28,163 nucleotides of DNA from Mesotaenium endlicherianum (taxonomy: Eukaryota > Streptophyta > Zygnematophyceae > Zygnematales > Mesotaeniaceae), in NCBI GenBank assembly GCA_009602735.1, contig WELA01009251.1, forward strand, positions 79,725-107,887. Direction: 5' to 3'. Below, piece by piece: positions 1 to 8,708 of this stretch. The translations under genes and the position numbers were made by a program. Under the pieces are notes generated by a model. That model did not search any database, had not been told where the DNA came from, and worked only from the letters and a program-made list of their open reading frames with translations. Positions within the stretch are counted from its first letter, which is position 1. Each line of letters begins with the position of its first letter.

Positions 1-176
1 CCTCCTTCCTCCCCCTTTTCCCGCTCTTGCACCCCCCGGCCGCCACCTCTGCTCAAAATTGTCAGGTGTAAAGAGACTGACAGTCAAAGGAGAATCGTGT
101 TGACCTGGCCAGTGAAGGGTTCCCCACTCACAGGGAGACAAAAACTGACTCTGACAGCCGGGGGAGGCGCGCAGAC
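1..176 (-). other. start of RPB3 intron 2
   Basis: Downstream of the RPB3 exon-2 donor at 176/175 on the minus strand, the reading frame stays open (VCAPPPAV and onward) but no longer resembles RPB3. I therefore read it as intron running off the left edge. A second CTGGCCAG/GT context lies near 104-112 and could be an alternative donor. Confidence 0.5.
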
Positions 177-1512
177 CTGGCCAGTCATGGGCTCGATGGC
201 AAACACCTTGCCGGGACAGCTGTCCACCCATTCCTTCTTCTCCTCCAGCGTCAGGCTCTCCATGAGCGTCTGATCGATGTAGATCTCCGGCTGGTGCTGG
301 AAGGTGACGGTGGCCGCGGGGGACCACTTGGCGTGGTCCTTCCCAATGCCCTTGCGAGCGAGCGCTCGCAGCTTCAGCTCCTGGCCCTTCCTTAGCTTCA
401 CGATCAAGATGCCCCTGCAAGGAGCAGGGGAAGGAGATCGCACGTCACTCCTTATTGATGAATTTATTTGAATACTTACCGATATGTATTCTCCTCTAGC
501 ATACAAAAAAGATGAAAACACACCGAAGAACATAGGGTTGGGGCGCGGGGCGGGGGGGTGGGGGGGGGGAAGTGTGGTGTTTGGAGGGAATATCTGTAAG
601 TTGCATGATCTCAATATCTCCTCAGGTTTAGCTTTCCAACAGGTGATGAATGTGCATTAAGTGGGTGACCGATTTTGCATGTACTTCCTTTCCTCCACCC
701 TCCATTGTTTCTCGGCGCCTGGCTACACCCTCACCCCATTTGATGTGGTGCCAGCCACAAACCAGAAGCGTTTTACAGAAGAAGAAGAAGTAAAAACGAA
801 AAGGGGATGCCGCCCCAATGAACACCTTCAGCAGCATACTTAATTCTTTCTAAGCTTTTCACGCCCTTCCCCTCAGCCCTTGTCATTTCTTCCTACAAGC
901 CAATGCTAGCTCCTGCTCTTACTCTGGCTAGAGGTAACATGAGCCTACACAAACAGACATGTTGTTCTTTGGCCGGATCTTGACGGGACCACACTCGTTC
1001 TGCTCCTGCTGATGGTGCCAGAGCTTCGAGAGCTCTTTTAAATGACATGTTTATTCAACTTACTTCTGCTCTTGCTGGTACGAGTCGGCCGATGGTCTCT
1101 GGTCCACGGGAATAATTGAGTCCGTCGATGACACCAGATCAAGGCTAGTGACATCTAGAGTGTCGTCGCCCATGCACTTGACGTGAAGGTTGAACTCAAC
1201 AGCGCAGTAGGGGCATGCACCATCGCCATCACATGCATCACAGTCCCTGGACAATTTCATGTCCATGGCAGAATCACTAACTAAGGGAATCATCCCCAAC
1301 CTGTGCGCGAGAAACTCATCGTTGAGCACCGTTGTGTTATTGGCTATTTCAACAAGGTCTATGGCTATGGTCGGAACTTCTGCTAGTATGACTCGTCTGA
1401 GCACATTTGCAATGCTCACGTCCGTTTCAGACAGCTCAAACTTCATGTAGTCATCCTTGATATCTCGAACCTTCACCCTAGGAAACCGCTGGTACGATAT
1501 ACCATTCTCCAT
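177..1512 (-). CDS. NRPB3: RNA polymerase II subunit RPB3 (5' part, two exons)
   Basis: This is the third-largest subunit of nuclear RNA polymerase II. In the known enzyme it pairs with RPB11 to form the alpha-like assembly platform. Exon 1 is 1512-1064 and starts with [20 protein letters not shown]. It carries the alpha-like core [16 protein letters not shown], then [12 protein letters not shown], and a zinc-type CxxC...CxxC cluster at residues 91, 94, 100 and 103. Its donor is AA/GTAAGT in phase 2. Exon 2 is 414-177 with acceptor TTGCAG/G. It restores the frame exactly and encodes [17 protein letters not shown] and then [19 protein letters not shown], both hallmarks of plant RPB3. Its donor is CAG/GTCTGC in phase 0. 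The family continues for roughly another 100-plus residues, so the gene is cut by the left edge. It is divergent to the small gene at 2182. The identity is secure; the last donor is slightly less so. Confidence 0.93.
415..1063 (-). other. RPB3 intron 1
   Basis: This 649 bp interval lies between the two RPB3 exons on the minus strand, with GT at 1063-1062 and AG at 416-415. It contains a short G/C homopolymer patch at about 541-570. The small open frames inside it on both strands show no protein family resemblance. I see no nested gene. Confidence 0.8.
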
Positions 1513-2181
1513 TTCAATGGCTATGAGGACACAAACAAGTGACCCTAAATATCCTGTGCCATAGAGCTGAGAGCGCTCGTTCTTATTTCTGGTCCTCGTG
1601 TATCATACTTTCAAGCCATCTTAAGCAACATGGTCCTGCGGCTCCTTTTTCTCCCCCTTTCCGAGCTGATCACAAGAAAGTTTTCGTCCTTGTGAGGACA
1701 TTGAGACCTAGCTATGCATGTACTATAATTTTGAACTCATGCAAGCGTCCAATCAGCCCGCGAAACTTCACTGTAAACTGTTCACATACATCCAATTACA
1801 CTAGATAACTCACACCATCAAATCTGACGCCCCATGCACTGATGGCGACTGAGGCGACAATTGTGAAGCCCTGAAGCATTTGCGTGCCTCCGTGCTTATG
1901 TAAGTCGAAGTTATACCAGAGTTTAAAAATAATTTTCTTCAATCAATATATCATAGCGTTAAGCGTGGCGAGCCAATCAGAACTAACATAACACTATTAC
2001 CGCTGCTGGTCGCTGCTGGCAGCTGTTGGTCGCCGCCAGTCGCTGCCAATCGCTGCAATCCCTGCAGGTCAGAGAGCCCCACAAGCAGCCCAGGGCCCTG
2101 GCCCCTCACACGTCTTCATTCCCTTCGCCATTTTGTCGGCAATATTGAATTTGAACTGCACTGTTGATTTTTGAAGCGGGT
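1513..2181. promoter_or_regulatory. divergent intergenic region between RPB3 and the small gene
   Basis: The start codons of RPB3 (minus) and of the 88-residue gene (plus) are about 670 bp apart and point away from each other, so this interval probably holds both promoters. No clear TATA box is visible next to either start. The stretch 1998-2070 is an imperfect array of short units related to CGCTGCTGGT and CGCTGCCAGT. No convincing coding frame is present. Confidence 0.5.
1998..2070 (+). repeat. imperfect CGCTGCtGGT-like short tandem repeat
   Basis: Related units such as CGCTGCTGGT, CGCCGCCAGT, CGCTGCCAAT and CGCTGCAATC follow each other about every 10-15 bp in the putative divergent promoter. 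The repeat is degenerate, and I cannot say whether it is regulatory. Confidence 0.55.
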
Positions 2182-2623
2182 ATGACGCAAGCTTTTGTTG
2201 TACGGATACCGTCAGAGGACTTTCCACGACTTTCGACGGATGATATTAGCTTGAAGCTGCACATTAAAGAATTTGTGACTTTCACAAAGTCGGGAATTGA
2301 CGGGTATGCATGTTCGGAATTCATTTCGTCGCGTTTTCACTGGACCATTATCGTGGGCAAATTTAGGCTCAACTGCTCATTTTCCAGAGCAGGTAGTGGG
2401 ATCAATATCCATGCTTCCACTAAATTACACCTAATATGCATGTCGTTGACGCTCACTCTGACAGTTTGTGCTTTGCAGTGATGAAGTAGTCCTGAATGCT
2501 TCTGTTGACGATCAGGATGTCCTGAAAGCATTAGGAAAGTTTACGTCCTGCCCGAGCTTAAAGCAAAAACCACCGTCCTCTATAACGCACTCAGAAGAAA
2601 CACAAAATGCCGCTACAGACTGA
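2182..2623 (+). CDS. small two-exon gene, unrecognised 88-residue protein
   Basis: Exon 1 is 2182-2303. It starts at the first ATG after an in-frame TGA at 2152 and encodes MTQAFVVRIPSEDFPRLSTD and then LKLHIKEFVTFTKSGIDG. The donor GG/GTATGC is phase 2. Exon 2 is 2479-2623, after a textbook acceptor (TTTGTGCTTTGCAG). It supplies the missing base and continues DEVVLNASVDDQDVLKALGK through a Ser/Lys/Pro-rich tail to a TGA. The frame joins exactly and the composition is that of a normal soluble protein, with alternating hydrophobic residues and no low complexity. I see no signal peptide or membrane segment, and I do not recognise the family. The stop codon lies 87 bp before the GNOM-type start on the same strand, which leaves little room for a separate terminator and promoter. 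The alternative is a leader exon pair of the downstream gene. Confidence 0.6.
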
Positions 2624-2710
2624 TGCATTAGTAGACAAGCGATGCGCACCATAAGACAATCTGATAGAGGCCTCACATAGGTCTTGAACCGCTGGATAGC
2701 CAGTGTCAGA

Positions 2711-3425
2711 ATGGGAGGCAGTTTACACTTAGACGTGAGCAGTGAGCCCGTGATGGCTGTAGAGAACCTCGCATGTGCCTTGAACACAGAGATTCAGGCT
2801 GTGGTTGCCATGATGAGGCAGAATGCCACATGGGCAATGGCACCGCATTACCTCGAGGACCCAGAGCCGGATGATCCCCTTCTCGAGGACTTCAAAGTTC
2901 TCCGACGGAACATCTTCAAGTGGCAGGACTGGAGCCGCGTACGGCCCATGGAGTACCTGGCTCCCTTCCTAGAAGTCATCAGATCCGAGAAGGCAAACAC
3001 TCCCATCACCGGCGTGACGCTCTCCGCGGTGTATAAGATGCTAACACTGGAGGTGTTTGGCCCAGGCACCATAGACGCCCAGCACGCCATGCATCAAATA
3101 GTGGACGCAGTCACCGCATGCAGGTTTGAGGTCACAGATCAGGCCTCGGAAGAGGTCGTCCTCATGAAGATTCTGCAGGTGCTGCTCGCGTGCCTGAGGT
3201 GCAGGGCTGGGGTTTTGCTGACCGACCGCGACGTGTGCAACGTGGTTAACACGTGCTTCAGGGTGGTCCACCAGTCCGTCACCAAGGGGGAGCTCCTGCA
3301 GCGCATGGCCTGCCACTCCATGCAGGAGATGGTGCGCACCATCTTCGGCAAGCTGCCAGCTCTTCCCCTCTCCGCCAAGGGCGACGACCCCGAGGGCACC
3401 GAGGGCACCATGGGCGTTCCGGAAG
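2711..3425 (+). CDS. GNOM: GNOM-type gene, exon 1 (DCB domain)
   Basis: It encodes NTEIQAVVAMMRQNATWAM, the run ASEEVVLMKILQVLLACL, and VVNTCFRVVHQSVTKGELLQ, which track plant GNOM almost residue for residue. This domain mediates dimerisation in the family. I place the donor at GGAAG/GTGCAG (phase 1) because it joins in frame to the acidic exon 2. An alternative donor at 3541/3542 (CAGAG/GTACTC, phase 0) would add an Ala-rich stretch. Confidence 0.85.
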
Positions 3426-6400
3426 GTGCAGATGCTGCTGCTGCTGCTGCAGCAGCAGCAGCAGCGGCCAGTAGGCAGGGTGGGGCAACCACAACTCCTC
3501 CTCTTCAGAATGGGAATGGCAGTGCAGGCAGTTCGGCAGAGGTACTCCCCGCCTCCTACTTTCTCCTCTCTCCTACCTGTCCGCCCACTCCCAGGCGCCG
3601 TCCTCCTGCGGGTTCTGTCGGCCAAATGCCGGTCAACGCGAGCGCAGGAGGAGCTGGACGCGCAACACCATCCTCCTTAGTGTGCGAGAGCGGGTGCTGT
3701 GAGGCCGAGCATCAGCAGGCAGCAGGCAGCAGGCAGCAGGCAGCAGGGTGCGGAAAGCTTTAGGCACAGCTGGGGGTGACAATGATCCCATTGACGATGA
3801 TTCCATTGAGGAGGTAGGAATTTGGGGGGAGAGGGGAAAGGGGGAAAAGNGGTAGGGTCCCCTGGCGTCATCTGCCTGCTCGAAGCCTCCCCCCCCCCCC
3901 CTCGCTGCCGCTCGAAACGTCCCATTGCAGCTGCTCCCTCTCTTTTCGCTCGCGCCAACTGATTTCGCGCGAGTGCAGTTAAGTTGGGCCAGTATGTCTG
4001 GTTCTGTGAGTAAGGTGATTGTGTGAAGCTCCCGGCTCGGGTTGTTTCGACACGTGGCAGTCAGCAGGCGTTCGCGCAGTGAGGCTGCTCGCTGCGCGTG
4101 GGGAGTGGCACTCTCACGCGCTCCTAGTGTGTGGCCCGGCCTTTCTGTGCATGCAATCACGCACGTTTGCCCTTGGACAGGGAAGACTCCACGCTCGTGA
4201 CTGAAGGATTGATCGACTGATTCATTGTTGTCACGCCCTCAACGGCCTGAGTGTGTTGGCAGAGAGATGCCGACAGCGCCAGCGAGCATGCGCCGCCGGG
4301 AGGGCGGCAGCTGCAGCAGGGCAACGGCCACCCCACTCCCCCAGCCGGGGAAGAGCAGGAGCTGAAGCCCTCAGTGAGCACCCCGGAGGGTTTTGGCGAG
4401 GGTGCGCTCGGCCCCGAGCCCTCCGCAGGCACTGCGGGCACAGGGGACGCTGGCTCAGAAGCAGCAGGTGCAGGTGCAGGTGCAGTTGCAATGGCTGGTG
4501 GGGGTGGGGGTCCTGATGCGGAAGCAAAGGAGGCTTTGCGAGCGGGGGAGCCTGGCGGGGCAGAGGCGAGCAGCCCGGCCTCGGAGGCGCCAGATGGCGA
4601 ACTGGAGACGCCACGGGGTGGGGGCGGTAAGCCGCACGGCATCGCGTGCATTGTGGAGATCTTTCACTTCTTGTGCTCGCTGCTCAATCTGGACGACAGC
4701 CTGGGGGGGCAGGGGGGGGCGGGCGGCGGCGGCGGCGGCGGCGGGGTGGGCGGCGAGGAGGACATGTCCCTGCTGGCGCTGGGGCTGGTGAATTCGGCGC
4801 TGGAGCTGGGGGGGCGCCACGTGGCGCGCCACCCGAAGCTCCTGGCGCTGGTGCAGGACGAGCTGTTCCGCAACCTGCTGCAGCTGGGGCTCTCGCCCAG
4901 CGCGCTCGTGCTCTCGCTCGTGTGCTCCGTGGTGCAGAACCTCTTCCGCTCGCTACGCGCCCACCTCAAGCTGCAGCTCGAGGCCTTCTTCACGCACGTC
5001 GTGGTGCGCCTCGCGCAGGGCCGGGCCCCCCACCACCCCCAGCAGCAGCAGCAGCAGCAGCTGCTGCAGGAGGTGGCGCTGGAGACGCTCGTTGACTTCT
5101 GCCGCCAGCCAGGCTTTGCGCCCGAGGTGTACGTCAACTTCGACTGCGACCTCACATGCTCTAACACGTTCGAGGACCTCTGCAGCCTGCTCTCCAAGAG
5201 CGCCTTCCCCGTCAACTCTCCGCTCAGCGCCACGCACGTCCTCGCCCTGGAGGGTCTCCTCGCGCTCGTCACCTCTATGGCCGAGCGCATCGACTCCTCC
5301 TCCTCCCCCTCGTCCGCCACGTCCACGTCAGGCCCCCCAGCGACCGCTGCCTTGGCCGCTCCCACCGCCACTGCCACCGCTGCTGCTGCTGCCGCTGCCG
5401 CTGCAGGAGCAGGAGGAGGAGGACGAAGCGGCGGGGCAGGGGCGGGGCCCCCCAGCGCTACTGGCCCCACGCCCGCCTCGGCGCTGGGAGGGGCGGATGG
5501 CGGGGAGGCGGAGGAGGAGATTCCGCACTACGAGCCGTTCTGGGAGCGGCGGAGCGAGAGCTACAGCGACCCCGCCAAGTGGCTGCCGCACGTGACGCGG
5601 CAGAAGCTGATAAAGCGGCGGCTGCTGGTGGGCGTGGACCACTTCAACCGCGACGCCAAGAAGGGGCTGGCGTACCTCCAGGCGGCGCGGCTGCTGCCGC
5701 AGCCCCTGGACCCGCGCAGCGTGGCGCTCCTGTTCCGCCACGCGCCGGGCCTCAGCCGCAGCCTCCTGGGCGAGTACCTGTGCGACCACCGCGAGTTCAA
5801 CGTCGCCGTTCTGCACGAGTTCTCGGCCACCTTCGACTTCCGCGGGCTGGCACTCGACGGCGCGCTGCGCGCGTACCTGGAGAGCTTCCGGCTGCAGGGC
5901 GAGGCGCAGAAGATCGCGCGCGTGCTGGAGGCGTTTGCGGAGCGCTATTACGAGCAGTGCCCGCACGTGCTGGCCAACAAGGACGCCGCCTACATCCTCG
6001 CCTATTCCGTCATCATGCTCAACACCGACCAGCACAACGGCCAGGTGGGTGCCGCTCTCGTTCTGTCCCCCCCGCCCGCCGCCGCTGCCGTCCTTGACGC
6101 CGCTAGTGCTGCTGCCATGGCTATTGCTGCTGCCGTTGCTTTTGCTGCCGCCGTTGCTATTGCTGCTGTTACTGCTGCTTTCGCCCTTGAGTATTGCTGC
6201 TATTGCTGCTGCTGCTGCTGCAAGATCCTCCTCCTCCTCCTCCTCCTCCTCCTCCTCGTTGGCGGCGGCGGGCATCCCATGCTGCAGCAGCAGCAGCAGC
6301 GGCAGCTACTTGTGCACGCAGCAACGCCTTCACCAGTGCAGCACGGTACCTATTGCATGCGGAACCCTCCACGATGCAAAGTCCGGGCATCCCTGAGCCT

Positions 6401-8655
6401 AAACCCTCCTACTAAGCCTCGCATATCAGATCCCAATCATAGCCAATCGTGGGCTTAGCGGAACCCGAGCCAGAGCCCACGGCCTGAAAAACGCGCGTGG
6501 CGTGTGCGTTTGTCCCTGCCCTCCCCCCTTCCCCTTCCCCCCCTCCCCCTTTCCNTTCCCCCCCTTCCCCCCTCATCCCCCTCTCCTCCTTCACAACCAC
6601 TACCATGGGCACCACCTGCGGCGGCGGCGGCGGGCGGCGGCGGCAGGTGCGGCGCAAGATGACGGAGGAGGAGTTCATCCGCAACAACCGCAGCATCAAC
6701 GACGGCAAGGACCTGCCGCGCGAGATGCTGCAAGCGCTCTACCACTCCATCGCGCGCAACGAGATCCGCGTCTCCACCAACGGCGCCCACGCCGGCGCCG
6801 GCTCCGGCAGCGCCGGCGGCCCCCCCGAGATGACCTACAGCCGCTGGATCGACCTCATCCGCCGCTCGCAGAACCCCGACTCCGCTGTCCCCTACATTCT
6901 CTGCGACCCCACCCCCGCCCCCGCCCCCGCCGCCTCCATTGGCGCCGGCGCCGGCACCGCACCCCTTCAACCGCCACTGCCTACTCTGCCGCCGGCTGCC
7001 GCGGCGGCCCTGCCGGCGCTCCTGGACCACGAGATGTTTGCGATCATCGCGGGCCCCACGATCGCGGCAATCTCGGTGGTGTTTGACCACACGGAGCAGG
7101 AGGAGGTGCTGCGGCGCTGCATGGACGGCTTCCTGGCCATCGCGCGCATCTGCGCGCACCGGCGCCTCGACGGGGTGCTCAACGACCTCGTCGTCTCGCT
7201 CTGCAAGTTCACCACGCTGCTCAACCCCGGCGGCGGGGGCGGCGGGGGGGGGGGCGGCGCCTCCTTTGCCGAGGAGCCCGCCGTCGCGTTCGGCGAGGAC
7301 GCCAAGGCACGCATGGCCGCCGTCACCGTCTTCTCCATGGCCAACCGCTTTGGGGACCACATCACGAGCGCGTGGCGCAACATCCTGGACTGCGTGCTGC
7401 GCCTGCACAAGCTGGGCCTGCTGCCCGCCAAGGTGCTCTCCCCACCCCTCCTCTTCCTCGTTCTCACTCTCGAAGCCCCCTTCCGGGCCTCTCCCCTTTC
7501 TCTCCCTCCTCACGTGACAAGCGCATGGGGATTCGACTTGCAGCCTCTCGGAGTCACCTCCCCCTCCCCTCCCCCCCCCGGCCCCCCTCTCTCTCTCCCA
7601 CACTCACTCTGGCAGGCTGCCTACACAGGAGGCGCACGGGCAGCTTCAGAATGACCTGTGGTTGCGTGCCTGACTCCCACCCCGTTGTCTAGGATGCCCG
7701 CGCAGCTCTCCTGCTACTCAGCCTCTGAGGCAGGGGGAGCCGCACCGTCACAGCCTCTGCGGAGGATCAGCACACCTCCGGGTCTTTTCGTGCCTGGTAC
7801 CTCACGTGCATAGCCGCCAGGGGTCCTGCCAGCTGTCAGGACGTGGGTGGCGGGGCAAACGGGGAGGGCTGGGGCGACTGCAAGCCTGAGGGGTGCAAGC
7901 CCGGTGGTGGCGTGGGATCTTGGGAGTCGGTCGGTCGGCCGGTCGGCCACGCACAGAGAGGCAGGGTGTGGATAGGTATGCATACAGTGGTGTGGGAGAA
8001 AGGAGAGCTTGATTCGCCGGAACCCCTGCGTTTGGTAACGCCAGAACTGCTGGTGGGGCGGCAGTGGTGGCATGGACGGCTTGCCTAGCATGGCCAGTTG
8101 CAGGGCCCAGGGCTCGGGGGTCAGGGTCCGGGGCTCCTCAGGGGCAGGAGGCTGCGCTCCCTCGAGGTGCTGCTGCTGCTACCACTGTTGCGCACGTTCA
8201 GCGGGGCAGAGCGTCGGACCCCTCTTGCCGCTGTCCTTGGGGGCTGCTCATGCCAAAGCGGGGGTTTTGTGTCGTATGGAGACTCTATTTTCCTCCCTGC
8301 CTGCCTGCCCGCCTGCCAGCCTGCCCGCCTGCCCGCCTGCCTGTGGGGATGAAGCAAGGCTGAGGGGCACTCTGGAGACAGCCTGTGCCTGCCTGCCTGC
8401 CTGCCTGCCTGGGAAAGCTTAGATTTGCAAACCCTGCGTACTTTTTGGCGGGTCGTTCGCAATGGGTGCACTTTGCTGCAGGCGCTGCAGGGGGGGGGGG
8501 AGGGGCTTGGGCTTGAGCTCGGGGTTGGGGAGCTGACTGGCCCAACAGGACACGTGCTGATTGAGATTTGCGCGTCGCGACAGTGGCTTGCATGTCCGGA
8601 GCAAGCACTCGCCAGAGCGGGTCTTGATGTGTAGCATGCGTGTGTGTCTGCGCGC

Positions 8656-8708
<53 letters not shown>

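Noticed and set aside
4251..4262. Start of exon 3 upstream of AGA 4263 as an independent translation start
   Set aside because: The HUS and Sec7 domains need the preceding DCB exon, and the frame joins cleanly through the acceptor at 4262.
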